Shown here: in pieces, positions 28,370 to 37,600 of the stretch
Layout of the letters: every line of letters starts with the position of its first letter
How positions within the stretch are numbered: position 1 is the stretch's first letter
Assembly: GCA_040754425.1 (NCBI GenBank)
Contig: JBFMCR010000003.1
Span: 1 to 49,596 of the forward strand
Origin: UBA6918 sp040754425
GTDB taxonomy: Bacteria > Pseudomonadota > Gammaproteobacteria > Burkholderiales > Thiobacillaceae
DNA: 49,596 nt
Direction: 5' to 3'
Made by a program: the position numbers and the translations under genes
The notes under the pieces: model-generated
Databases searched by the model: none
Seen by the model: only the letters and a program-made list of their open reading frames with translations
Told to the model about the DNA's origin: nothing

Positions 28370-28814
28370 GGCAAACACTGACTGGGTGGACGCTTATACC
28401 GACGGTGCCTGTAAGGGCAATCCGGGGCCGGGCGGCTGGGGCGTGTTGCTGGTCTACGGCGAACATCGCAAGGAATTGCACGGCGGAGAGGCGCACACGA
28501 CCAACAACCGCATGGAACTCATGGCCGTGATCGAAGCGCTGAAGAGCCTCAAGCGCCCCAGCCGCGTTCGCATCCATACCGATTCGCAGTACGTGCACAA
28601 GGGCATCAGCGAGTGGATGGCGGGCTGGAAGCGCAAGGGTTGGAAAACCGCCGACGGCAAGCCGGTCAAGAACAGGGACTTGTGGGAAGCGCTCGATGCC
28701 CTGGCCGCCAGGCATGAAGTCAAATGGCACTGGGTCAAGGGCCACGCCGGACACCCCGGCAACGAATGCGCCGACCGCCTTGCGAATCTCGGCGTGACGA
28801 GTTTGACGGGATAA
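28356..28814 (+). CDS. rnhA: Ribonuclease HI
   Basis: The 152-aa nuclease degrades RNA in RNA-DNA hybrids, removing primers and R-loops. The catalytic carboxylates are at D16 (Y-T-D-G-A), E54 (N-R-M-E-L), D76 (H-T-D-S-Q) and D140 (N-E-C-A-D), with the flexible catalytic histidine in G-H-A-G-H-P-G-N-E. Length and order match bacterial RNase HI without an added hybrid-binding domain. It overlaps the upstream methyltransferase gene by 14 nt and is followed 8 nt later by dnaQ, the classical rnhA-dnaQ pairing, here in the same direction. Confidence 0.97.
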   Translation: MASTKANTDWVDAYTDGACKGNPGPGGWGVLLVYGEHRKELHGGEAHTTNNRMELMAVIEALKSLKRPSRVRIHTDSQYVHKGISEWMAGWKRKGWKTADGKPVKNRDLWEALDALAARHEVKWHWVKGHAGHPGNECADRLANLGVTSLTG

Positions 28815-28815
28815 T
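28810..28815 (+). promoter_or_regulatory. -10-like hexamer 7 nt before dnaQ
   Basis: GATAAT overlaps the rnhA stop codon and ends exactly 7 nt before the dnaQ ATG, with no Shine-Dalgarno sequence in between. This spacing fits a leaderless dnaQ transcript. No -35 or TGn extension is seen, so support is weak. Confidence 0.25.
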
Positions 28816-28822
28816 AACGACA

Positions 28823-29539
28823 ATGCGACAAATCATTCTGGATACGGAAACCACAGGTCTCGACCCGCGCCAGGGGCATCGGGTCATCGAAATCGCCGCG
28901 GTGGAAATGCACAACCGCCGACTTACCGGCAACCATTTCCATCGTTACCTCAATCCCGACCGCGACATCGAGGAAGGCGCCCTGCAGGTGCACGGCATCA
29001 CGCGCGAGTTCCTGCAGGACAAGCCGCGCTTCGGCGACATCGTTGCAGAATTCCTCGAATTCGTGCAGGGCGCCGAACTCATCATCCACAACGCGCCCTT
29101 CGATGTGGCTTTTCTAGATGCCGAACTGAACCTGCACGGCATGAAGGAGCTGCAGACCTATACCGGCAAGGTGATCGACACCCTGCTGATGGCGCGCAAC
29201 CTGCATCCGGGCCAGCGCAACAGCCTCGACGCCTTGTGCAAGCGCTACGGCGTGGACAACTCCAGTCGCACCCTGCACGGCGCGCTGCTCGACTGCGAAC
29301 TGCTGGCGCAGGTCTACCTTTCCATGACGCGCGGCCAGGAGACCCTGGTCATGGAATCGCCCGCCGCCTCGAACGGCGCAGCACGGGCCGGCAGCCGGCG
29401 CCGCAGATTGCGGCCGCTGGCTGCAGCAGTGCCCGTGCAGGAACAGGAAGCGCACCGCGAACTCCTCGGCCAGATCGAAAAGGAAAGCGGGGGCAATTGC
29501 CTGTGGCTGCAAGCCCGGGCCCAGGAGCAAGCAGGCTGA
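28823..29539 (+). CDS. dnaQ: DNA polymerase III epsilon subunit (3'-5' proofreading exonuclease)
   Basis: The 238-aa protein carries the DEDDh exonuclease motifs: Exo I D-T-E-T-T-G with D7 and E9, Exo II H-N-A-P-F-D-V-A-F-L-D near 92-102, and Exo III H-G-A-L-L-D near 151-156. The C-terminal 60 residues are less conserved and include an A-R-A-G-S-R-R-R-R-L-R stretch and a region that in DnaQ proteins binds DnaE. It removes misincorporated bases during replication. The start at 28823 is fixed by the family N-terminus (M-R-Q-I-I-L-D-T-E). There is no ribosome-binding site, and the gene may be translated from a leaderless or coupled message. Confidence 0.95.
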   Translation: MRQIILDTETTGLDPRQGHRVIEIAAVEMHNRRLTGNHFHRYLNPDRDIEEGALQVHGITREFLQDKPRFGDIVAEFLEFVQGAELIIHNAPFDVAFLDAELNLHGMKELQTYTGKVIDTLLMARNLHPGQRNSLDALCKRYGVDNSSRTLHGALLDCELLAQVYLSMTRGQETLVMESPAASNGAARAGSRRRRLRPLAAAVPVQEQEAHRELLGQIEKESGGNCLWLQARAQEQAG

Positions 29540-29540
29540 A

Positions 29541-30488
29541 TTGCTGATCGAGCGCATCTTTTCCCGCTTGATGCCGTTGTCGCACCGCTTGCGCGCCGGC
29601 ATGCTTCTGCTGGCGTTTTGCAGCCTGTCGGCCCATGCCGCGGTGGTTGCCGTGGTGCTGTCCGAGGACTCGGCACCGTATCACGAAGCCTCCGAGGCCA
29701 TCGAGTCGGCGTTGAAGCCGCAGCATACGGTAATCGAAGTACTGTCCGCCAGTCTCGGCATCAGCGGCTCCGTCCTGGCGCGGGCCGATCTGCTGATAAC
29801 CGTGGGGGTCAAGGCTGCAGAACGGATCGCAGCGCACAATGGCAGCGTTCCGGTGCTGTCCGTGCTGGTCCCCGAAAACTGGTATCGCAGCCGGGGACGT
29901 GAAAAATTCGCCGCAATGGGGCACAAACATGGCGTGGTGGTGCTGGAGCAACCCTTGCAGCGACAGATGCGCCTGATCAGACAAGCCTTTCCCAATGCCG
30001 CCAGAGTGGGCGTGGTGCTGGGGCCGGAAAGCGCCGGCCTGCTCGATGATTTGCGCGCTGCGGCAAGGCAGGCGGGGCTGGACGTGATCGGCGCGGTGGC
30101 TGAATCGGAATCCTCCCTGGTCTCGACCTTGAGCCGGGTGCTGAAGGATGCGGATCTTTTGCTGGCCATTCCCGATGCCGAGGTGCTAAACCGCAACACG
30201 GTGCAAAGCGTGCTCATGACCTCCTATCACTACCGCGACCCGGTGGTCGGCTATTCGAAGGCGCTGTCACGCGCGGGCGCACTGGTTTCTCTGTATTCGA
30301 CCCCGGCACAGATCGGTCGGCAGAGCGGCGAAATCGCGGCCAGAGTGCTGGATGGGGGCAGGCTGGCAGGGCAGCAGTGGCCGAAATATTTCTCGGTTTC
30401 GGTGAACGGCCATGTGGCACGTTCTCTCGGCATCGCCATGCCGCCGGAAGACGTGCTGATGCGAGAACTGGGGAACCGCAATGATTAA
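29541..30488 (+). CDS. Periplasmic ABC-type substrate-binding protein (TrpX-like family)
   Basis: The 315-aa protein resembles the ABC substrate-binding family that includes TrpX: an exported protein with signal sequence (M-L-L-L-A-F-C-S-L-S-A-H-A near 21-33) and two Rossmann-like lobes (A-D-L-L-I-T-V-G-V-K-A-A and R-V-G-V-V-L-G-P-E-S). No permease or ATPase gene accompanies it. Instead it overlaps the next gene, a HAMP-GGDEF-EAL protein, by 8 nt, so it probably delivers a ligand signal to that sensor rather than to a transporter. The start is uncertain: TTG at 29541 (GGAG 13 nt upstream) or ATG at 29571, both preserving the signal sequence. Confidence 0.8.
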   Translation: MLIERIFSRLMPLSHRLRAGMLLLAFCSLSAHAAVVAVVLSEDSAPYHEASEAIESALKPQHTVIEVLSASLGISGSVLARADLLITVGVKAAERIAAHNGSVPVLSVLVPENWYRSRGREKFAAMGHKHGVVVLEQPLQRQMRLIRQAFPNAARVGVVLGPESAGLLDDLRAAARQAGLDVIGAVAESESSLVSTLSRVLKDADLLLAIPDAEVLNRNTVQSVLMTSYHYRDPVVGYSKALSRAGALVSLYSTPAQIGRQSGEIAARVLDGGRLAGQQWPKYFSVSVNGHVARSLGIAMPPEDVLMRELGNRND

Positions 30489-32604
30489 GCCCGGCATCCG
30501 CGCACGCGTGTTCTGGCTGTCCATCGTGCCGGCCATGCTGATCAGCTGCGCACTGATGGGTTATCTGGCGTATGACAAGATCCGGGAGCAGGAAGGCTCG
30601 CTGATCGAGCGCGGTGCGGCGACCATCCGCCATCTTGCACCCGCCGTCGAGTACGGTGTCATTTCCGGCAATTCCGACATCCTCGCCCCCCTGCTCGAAT
30701 CGGCCGCGCGCGAGCCGGATGTAATGGGCGTGGCCGTGTTCGACGCGGCTGGCAGCCTGCTGACTTACGCCGGCAGGATTCCCGATGTGAAATTGCCTGC
30801 CGCCGGCAAAATGCCACACGGGGGCGTGCCAGGGCAGGGGCTGGAGCAGACGAGTTTGGGTGATTCGGTTTTGTTCGTTGCCCCCGTATTGCGCACGGTA
30901 TTGGCGACCGACGATTTCCAGGCCGTGGGTGAGGACAAAACCCGGAATGCCGGCTGGGTCGGCCTGCAGTTGTCAAGACAAGGCCTGGTGGAAAGCCGGC
31001 GCCGGATCGTCCGGCAAAGCCTGGCCATCCTGATGTTCGGCCTGGCCCTCAGCGCCCTGCTGGGCTGGCGGCTGGGGCGCCGTATCACTCAGCCCATCCT
31101 GTCCCTTGCCCGCACCGTGGAGCGTATCGGCGAAGGACATTTGACCGAGCGCGCGGCCTTGACCGATGCCGGCAACGAGTTCGGTATCCTGGAACGCGGC
31201 ATCAACCACATGGCGAACAGCCTGCAGGCTGCGCACGAGCAGATGCAGGAACGCATCGACCAGGCGACCGCGCGCCTGGTATACCAGGCCAACCATGATG
31301 CCCTGACCGGCCTTATCAACCGCAACGAGTTCGAGCACCGCCTGAACAAGGCCATCGGCTCTGCGCGCCAACACGGCAGGACGCACGCCCTGTGTTACAT
31401 GGATCTGGACCAGTTCAAAATCATCAATGACACCTGCGGCCATGCCGCCGGCGACGAGCTGTTGCGCCAGGTTGCACTCATGCTCAAGGACCTGCTGCGA
31501 GAACGCGACACCCTGGCCCGGCTGGGCGGGGACGAGTTTGCCTTGCTGCTGGAGAACTGCGACCTCACGGACGCGAACCTGGTTGCCGAGTCCTGTCGCA
31601 ACATGATCCGCCAGTTCCGCTTCAAGTGGGAAAACAGACTGTTCAACATCGGTGTCAGTATCGGCCTGGTGATGATCGAACGCGATTCCGGCTCCCTCAC
31701 CGATCTTTTGTCTGCCGCCGATGCGGCGTGCTACGTCGCCAAGGACCTGGGCCGCAATCAGGTACATGTGTATCGGCCGGCCGATACCGATCTGGCGCGA
31801 CATCGCGGCGAGATGCAATGGATTGCGCGCATCCACAAAGCGCTTGCCGAAAACCGCATGCAGCTGTACTGGCAGGACATCCGCCCGGTGGCGGAGGGGG
31901 CTCGGGCCTGCCACATCGAAATCCTCATGCGCATGCTGGACGAGGAGGGCAAACTCATCCTGCCCATGGCCTTTATCCCGGCCGCTGAACGCTATGCCCT
32001 GATGCCGACGCTGGATCGCTGGGCGGTCGAAAACGTCATCAGTACCTGCGCACGCACGATTGCCGAACGCGCGCGCATCGCCGGCAAGGATTGCATGTTT
32101 GCGATCAACCTGTCCGGGGTTTCGCTCAAGAACCAGGAGTTTCGGGACTGGCTGCACAAGAAGCTCAAGGGCAATCCGGGCTTGGGCGAGATACTGTGTT
32201 TCGAAATCACCGAGACCGCCGCGATCGGCGACCTCGTGACCATCAACGATTTCATTGCCGAACTCAGGACCTTCGGCTGCCGCTTTGCGCTGGATGATTT
32301 CGGCAGCGGCCTGTCCTCGTTCGGCTACCTGAAAAACCTGAAAGTGGATTACCTCAAGATCGACGGTGCCTTCGTGCAGGATATGGCAGTGGACACGCTC
32401 GATTTCTCAATGGTGGAGGCGATCCACCGCATCGGCCACCAGGTCGGCATCAAGACCGTGGCGGAATACGTCGAGACGAGCGAGGTCATGGATAGCCTGC
32501 GCAAGATCGGCATCGACTATGCACAGGGCAACTTCCTGCACAAGCCGGAACCGCTGGACAGCCTGATGCTCAGGCTGGAACAGATCGCTGAGCCGTTACC
32601 GTGA
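30481..32604 (+). CDS. Membrane sensor with HAMP, GGDEF and EAL domains
   Basis: The 707-aa inner-membrane protein has a membrane helix at about 9-29, a periplasmic sensing domain of about 140 residues, a second helix near 180-200, a HAMP linker, a GGDEF domain with intact G-G-D-E-F at 349-353 and an EAL domain. In the EAL domain the signature reads E-I-L (E480 kept), and D-D-F-G-S-G at 605-610, I-N-L-S-G, E-I-T-E and K-T-V-A-E-Y-V-E are present, so most metal and catalytic residues remain. It should make and/or degrade cyclic di-GMP in response to a periplasmic signal, probably from the binding protein encoded by the overlapping upstream gene. Which activity dominates cannot be decided from sequence. 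Confidence 0.92.
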   Translation: MIKPGIRARVFWLSIVPAMLISCALMGYLAYDKIREQEGSLIERGAATIRHLAPAVEYGVISGNSDILAPLLESAAREPDVMGVAVFDAAGSLLTYAGRIPDVKLPAAGKMPHGGVPGQGLEQTSLGDSVLFVAPVLRTVLATDDFQAVGEDKTRNAGWVGLQLSRQGLVESRRRIVRQSLAILMFGLALSALLGWRLGRRITQPILSLARTVERIGEGHLTERAALTDAGNEFGILERGINHMANSLQAAHEQMQERIDQATARLVYQANHDALTGLINRNEFEHRLNKAIGSARQHGRTHALCYMDLDQFKIINDTCGHAAGDELLRQVALMLKDLLRERDTLARLGGDEFALLLENCDLTDANLVAESCRNMIRQFRFKWENRLFNIGVSIGLVMIERDSGSLTDLLSAADAACYVAKDLGRNQVHVYRPADTDLARHRGEMQWIARIHKALAENRMQLYWQDIRPVAEGARACHIEILMRMLDEEGKLILPMAFIPAAERYALMPTLDRWAVENVISTCARTIAERARIAGKDCMFAINLSGVSLKNQEFRDWLHKKLKGNPGLGEILCFEITETAAIGDLVTINDFIAELRTFGCRFALDDFGSGLSSFGYLKNLKVDYLKIDGAFVQDMAVDTLDFSMVEAIHRIGHQVGIKTVAEYVETSEVMDSLRKIGIDYAQGNFLHKPEPLDSLMLRLEQIAEPLP

Positions 32605-32797
32605 AGCCCGCTTCAGCCACCGCCTGGGCGAGTTTTTCCGGGTCGGCGAGCGAGGCGTCGTAGCTGACCGTGGCCTGAGAGGGCACCAGGGTCACATCGG
32701 CTTGCTGTACGCCGGGAACGGCTTGCAATACCCGCGTCACGCTGTTGACGCAGCCGCCGCAGGTCATGCCGGAAATGCTGAGGATTATTTTGGACAT
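32570..32797 (-). CDS. Heavy-metal-associated (HMA) domain protein, CopZ-like
   Basis: The 75-aa cytoplasmic protein is a single ferredoxin-like HMA domain with the metal-binding loop G-M-T-C-G-G-C at 10-16 (C13 and C16), as in copper chaperones and mercury-binding proteins. The start at 32797 is supported by GGAG 7 nt upstream; a TTG at 32809 is rejected. Its last 35 nt overlap, in antisense, the 3' end of the GGDEF-EAL gene. No CopA-type ATPase or CueR-type regulator is in the window, so its partner is unknown. Copper is the most usual ligand in the family, by inference only. Confidence 0.9.
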   Translation of the reverse strand: MSKIILSISGMTCGGCVNSVTRVLQAVPGVQQADVTLVPSQATVSYDASLADPEKLAQAVAEAGFTVTAQRSVPA

Positions 32798-32832
32798 AAA
32801 GCGCTCCAATATTGCCTGAACACCCGGTTCGG

Positions 32833-33144
32833 CTATTTGCGCGGTCGTTTGCGCACAGATTCTTTGGCGGTGTCGATCAGGCGGTCGGCCACCAGCACGC
32901 TGTTGACTTCGAAAGTGCCGCTGTCGACTGCGCGCTTGATTGCGGCGATCTTGGCCGCGTCGGAGATGTCCAGCTTGGCGAGTTCGGCTTCGAGCTCGCG
33001 CAGTTGCACGGTGGAGGCGGTTACCTGCAAATTGTCGGTCTTGCCCGAGGCAGCAGGCTTGCCCAGCTTGCTGACACGTGCGCCCTGCGTAGCGGAAACG
33101 CTCTTGTCGCCGCTGACGCTAGGGGGACGCTTCGTGATTTTCAT
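32833..33144 (-). CDS. flgM: Anti-sigma-28 factor FlgM
   Basis: The 103-aa protein has the FlgM layout: a basic, disordered N-terminal half (M-K-I-T-K-R-P-P), and a helical C-terminal sigma-28-binding region with A-A-I-K-R-A-V-D-S-G-T-F-E-V-N and V-A-D-R-L-I near 70-93. FlgM holds FliA inactive until the hook-basal body is complete and then leaves through the flagellar export channel. No other flagellar gene is in the window, which is unusual because flgM usually neighbours flgA or flgN. The start is placed at 33144 by family similarity; an in-frame start at 33231 would add an unlikely leader. The extreme C-terminus is K/R-rich. Confidence 0.78.
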   Translation of the reverse strand: MKITKRPPSVSGDKSVSATQGARVSKLGKPAASGKTDNLQVTASTVQLRELEAELAKLDISDAAKIAAIKRAVDSGTFEVNSVLVADRLIDTAKESVRKRPRK

Positions 33145-33284
33145 GGGTGCAGGGTTGCTAGGCTTGTTTAAAGGGTGGCCATTGATCAAGCTTAGCGGCG
33201 CAGGCGGGAAAAACTTTAGCCCCGCCTCCATGAATATTTATTACGAATCAATACCATAAGCCATTGTTTCGACAGGGGAAAATT

Positions 33285-34520
33285 TCAAAGAAGATGCGTC
33301 GCCATGCCGTCGGCGAGCTTGGGCTCGAACCAGGTGGACTTGGGCGGCATGACCTCGTCGGCGTCGGCCACGGCCATGAGATCCTGCATGCGGGGGGGGT
33401 AAAGCGAGAAGGCCAGGGCCATTTCCCCGCTGTTCACGCGCTTTTCCAGCTCAGGCAGGCCGCGGATGCCGCCCACGAAGTCGATGCGCTTGTCGCGGCG
33501 CGGGTCGCTGATGCCCAGGATGGGGGCGATGAGGTTGTTCTGTAGCAGGCTTACGTCCAGGCGGCCGACAGGATCGTTCGGGATCAGGGCCGGCTTGACG
33601 TTTAGTTTGTACCACTTGCCGGAAAGATAGAGGCCGAACTCGCCGGGCTGGGTGGGCTTGACTGCACTTGAGGCGGCCTCGACTTCGAACGCACACTTGA
33701 TCTTGTCCAGGAAGGTTTCAATCGTGAGGCCGTTCAAGTCGGTGATCACGCGGTTGTAGTCGAGAATCTTCATTTCGTGCGCGGGGAAAATCACCGACAG
33801 GAAATAATTGTAGGCTTCCTCGCCCGTGTGGGCCGGGTTGGCCGCCTTGCGCGCCGCGCAAATGCGCGAGGCCGAAGCCGAACGGTGGTGGCCGTCGGCG
33901 ATGTAGAGCGCGGGCATGGCGTCGAACAGGCGGGTAATGGCGGCGATGTCCTCGGCATCGCGCATGACCCACAGGGTGTGGCGCACGCCGTCGTCGGCCA
34001 CGGCATCGGCGTCGGGCGTGCCCTGGGCGGTCTTCTTCAAAAAGGCGTCGACTTCGGGCTGGTCGGGATAGGCCAAGAGCACCGGGCCGGTCTGGGCATT
34101 GGTGGCGTCGATCTGGCGCACGCGGTCGTCTTCCTTGTCGGGGCGCGTGAACTCGTGCTTGCGGATGCGGTTGGTGTCGTAGTCGGCCACGCTGGCGGCG
34201 GCGACGATGCCCGTTTGCACATGCTCGCCCATGCGGATGCGATAGACATAGTAATAAGATGACTCGTCCTGTCTGAGCACGCCGGCGTCAATCATGGCCT
34301 TGAGGTTCTCGGCGGCCTTGGCATACACCTCGGGCGCGTAGGGGTCGGTGCCTTCGGGCAGGTCGATCTCGGGCTTGGAAATGTGCAGGAAGCTGAATGG
34401 TTTGCCCTGGGCACGCACGCGTGCCTCGGCGGTGGAAAGCACGTCGTAGGGCGGGGCGATCACCTCGCCGGCACGGCCGGGAGCCGGCCTCAGGGCGGGG
34501 AAGGGACGGATCAGGCTCAT
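33285..34520 (-). CDS. DUF1015 family protein
   Basis: The 411-aa cytoplasmic protein matches the DUF1015 family, recognised by the start S-L-I-R-P-F-P-A-L-R-P and A-P-P-Y-D-V-L-S-T-A-E-A-R, the charged centre R-I-R-K-H-E-F-T-R-P-D-K-E-D-D-R and the motif A-D-G-H-H-R-S-A-S-A near 215. The conserved H-E-x-T and D-G-H-H-R clusters look like an active site, and the P-P-Y-D-V start resembles ParB-type nucleotide-handling folds. I cannot assign a reaction with confidence. In other genomes this gene often sits near serA or amino-acid genes; here it follows mfd at 171 nt, with a long palindrome between. Confidence 0.8.
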   Translation of the reverse strand: MSLIRPFPALRPAPGRAGEVIAPPYDVLSTAEARVRAQGKPFSFLHISKPEIDLPEGTDPYAPEVYAKAAENLKAMIDAGVLRQDESSYYYVYRIRMGEHVQTGIVAAASVADYDTNRIRKHEFTRPDKEDDRVRQIDATNAQTGPVLLAYPDQPEVDAFLKKTAQGTPDADAVADDGVRHTLWVMRDAEDIAAITRLFDAMPALYIADGHHRSASASRICAARKAANPAHTGEEAYNYFLSVIFPAHEMKILDYNRVITDLNGLTIETFLDKIKCAFEVEAASSAVKPTQPGEFGLYLSGKWYKLNVKPALIPNDPVGRLDVSLLQNNLIAPILGISDPRRDKRIDFVGGIRGLPELEKRVNSGEMALAFSLYPPRMQDLMAVADADEVMPPKSTWFEPKLADGMATHLL

Positions 34521-34581
34521 GTCGAATTCCTGGGGTGAAAATTGGGCGAACGCAGGGGCGCAGAGAAAACCAAATCTATTT

Positions 34582-34675
34582 ACAAAGAGGACATGAAGGC
34601 AAGAGGAAAACCCGAATGAGTGCGCGTGACTCGCTTTGCCTTACTCCTGTCCTCTTGTCCTCTTGTCCTCTTTGT
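34582..34675. repeat. Long palindrome with tandem 8-mer arms between DUF1015 gene and mfd
   Basis: The right arm (34650-34675) is built from tandem TCCTCTTG units (about three copies) ending in TTTGT. The left arm (34582-34607) is its reverse complement over 26 nt with three mismatches, the outer 12 bp being perfect. The interior contains a small GAGT-N7-ACTC hairpin. It lies just beyond the mfd stop and may terminate mfd transcription on the minus strand, although no strong T-run is seen. Architecture parallels the elements at 25124-25247 and 47812-47910 despite unrelated sequence. Confidence 0.75.
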
Positions 34676-34691
34676 TCGAAAGTTGAATGTT

Positions 34692-37600
34692 CTATGACTT
34701 CAATTCTTCCATCAATTCACTTGCCGCCCCGAGTTTGGCTTCCAGGTCGGGCAAGGGTTTCTGCAGCTTCAGGCGGTCCGGCCCGGCCAGTTTGAGGCCG
34801 GCGCGGCTTTGCACCAGATGCAGGATTTTAACCGGATCGACCGGCGGATTCTTCATGAATTGCAGGGTGAGGCCGTCGGAGGTGGCATCGACGCGGGTGA
34901 TGCCCAGCGGCTTGGCCAGCAGTCTGAGCCTGTGCCCCGCAAGCAATACCTTGGCCGGCTCGGGCATAAGGCCGAAGCGGTCGATGAGTTCTTCCCCCAG
35001 TTCGGTGATCTCGTCCGCCGTCCTGCAGTTGGCCAGGCGCTTGTAGATGACTAGGCGCTCGTGCACGTCGGCGCAATAGGTTTCCGGCAGCAGGGCGGGC
35101 TGGTGCAGGTTGATTTCCGACACCGCGCCAAGCGGTTCGGCCAGGTCCGGCTCGCGCCCGGCCTTGAGGCTGACCACCGCCGCGCCCAGCATGTCGTTGT
35201 AGAGCGAGAAGCCGACTTCCAGCATGTCGCCGCTTTGCTTTTCGCCCAGCACTTCGCCGGCGCCGCGGATTTCGAGGTCGTGCATGGCAAGATAGAAGCC
35301 CGCGCCCAGGTCTTCCATCATCTGGATGGCTTCCAGACGCTTCTTCGCCTGCGCGGAAAGCGCCTTCTCGTCCTCGATCAAAAGATAGGCGAAAGCCTGA
35401 TGGTGCGAGCGCCCGACCCGGCCGCGCAACTGGTGCAGCTGGGCCAGGCCGAATTTGTCCGCGCGGTTGATGAGGATGGTGTTGGCAGTGGGGATGTCGA
35501 TGCCGGTCTCGATGATGGTGGTGCACAGCAGCAGGTCGAAGCGCTGCTGGGTGAAGTCGCGCATCACGCGCTCCAGCTCGCGCTCGGGCATCTGGCCGTG
35601 GCCCACACGGATGCGCGCTTCCGGCAGCAGCTTTTCCAGTTTCTCCTGCATCAGGTGGATGGTGTCTACTTCGTTGTGCAGGAAGAACGCCTGGCCGCCG
35701 CGGCGCAGTTCGCGCAGCACGGCTTCGCGCACGAGGCCGGGCGAATAGGGGCGCACGAAGGTCTTCACCGCCAGGCGCTTTTGCGGGGCGGTGGCGATGA
35801 CCGAGAAGTCGCGTATGCCTTCCAGCGACATCGCCAGGGTGCGCGGGATGGGGGTGGCGGTGAGCGTCAGCACATCCACTTCGGCGCGCAACTGCTTCAA
35901 TCTTTCCTTTTGCCGCACGCCGAAGCGGTGCTCCTCGTCGATGATGACAAGGCCGAGGTTCCGGAACGCCACGTCTTTCTGCAGCAGCCGGTGGGTGCCG
36001 ATGACGATGTCGATGCGCCCTTCGGCCAGATCCTGCAGGACCAGCGCCTGCTCCCTGGCGGTGCGGAAGCGGGAGAGTTCGGCGATCTTCACCGGCCAGG
36101 GCGAGAAGCGGTCGGCGAAATTCCGGTAATGCTGCTCGACCAGCAGCGTGGTCGGCGCCAGCAGCGCCACCTGCCTGCCGCCTGACACCGCGGCGAAGGC
36201 GGCGCGCAAGGCGACCTCGGTCTTGCCGAAGCCGACGTCGCCGCAGACCAGTCGGTCCATGGGTTTGCCGCTTTGCATGTCGGCGAGCGTCGCGCGGATC
36301 GCCTCGGCCTGGTCCGGGGTTTCCTCGAAGCCGAATGAGTCGGCGAAGGCCTGGTAATCGTGTTCGGAAAACCTGAAGGCGTGGCCCTCGCGCGCGGCAC
36401 GGCGGGCGTAGAGGTCGAGCAGCTCCGCAGCGGTGTCGCGCGCCGCCTGCATGGCGCGGCGGCGCGCCTTTTCCCACTGCTCGGTGCCCAGGCGATGCAG
36501 CGGCGCTTCGTCGGCGCTGGCGCCGCTGTAGCGGCTGATGACTTCGAGCTGCGACACCGGCACGTAAAGCTTGTCGGCGTTGGCGTATTCCAGCAGCAGA
36601 AACTCGGTCGGCCCTTCGCCGAGGTCCATGGTGACGAGGCCCTGATAGCGGCCCACACCGTGCTGGATGTGCACCACCGGATCGCCGATTTTCAGTTCCG
36701 AGAGGTCGCGGATGAGATTGTCGACCGGCGTCGTCTTGCCGCGTTTTTCGCGTTTGTGGCGCGCGGGCAGGGCGTAGAGTTCGGTTTCGGTGATGACCGC
36801 AAGCCCTTGTTCCGGATGGACAAAACCGCAAGCGAGCGGCGCGAAACCGAGTTGAAGTGGTTTCGAGATGTCGAGGAAGGTCTGCCAGTTTTCCGTGCGT
36901 TCCGGGCTAAGGCCATGTTCCTTGAGATATTCGGCCAGCGTCTCCTGGCGGCCCTGGCTGGGCGCCAGCACCAGCACCTTGCCGGCGAAGCTTTTCAGGA
37001 AGGCTTCGAGCTTGGCCACCGGGTGCGGCAGGCGGCGGTCGACCACCACGTCGGGCACGGCTGTCGTGGCGGCAGTTTCGCCCTTGCCCAGATCCAGGCG
37101 GGCGAAGTCGTTGGCGCGCAGGAAGAACTGTTCGGTGTCGAGGAACAGGCGCTCCGGCGGCAAGAGCGGCCGATCCTTGTCCCCGGCTAGCAGGCGGTAG
37201 CGAGACTGCGTGTCCTGCCAGAATTCGTGGCTGACCGCCGGGGCGTCGCCATGAAGGGTGAGCAAGACATCTTTCGGCAGGTAGTCGAACAGCGTCGCCG
37301 TTTCTTCGAAAAACAGCGGCAGGTAGTACTCGATACCCGCCGGGGCGAGGCCGTTGCTGACGTCCTTGTAGAGTTTGGAGCGCGAGGGATCGCCCTCGAA
37401 AGTCTCGCGGAACTGCTGGCGGAAAAGCTTGATGCCGGCCTCATCGAGCGGAAACTCGTGCGCGGGCAAGAGCCGGATATCTTTCACCGGGTACAGGCTG
37501 CGCTGGGTGTCGACGTCGAAGGTGCGCAGGGTCTCGATCTCGTCATCGAAGAGATCGATGCGATAGGGCAGCACGCTGCCCATGGGAAAGAGGTCGATCA

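Noticed and set aside
31900..32604. Degenerate, inactive EAL domain because the signature reads E-I-L
   Set aside because: The catalytic glutamate is kept and the other metal-binding motifs (I-N-L-S-G, E-I-T-E, D-D-F-G-S-G, T-V-A-E) are intact; changes at the second position of the signature are common in active enzymes.
32797..32812. Upstream TTG start for the HMA protein
   Set aside because: The ATG at 32797 has a properly spaced GGAG, and the family starts there.
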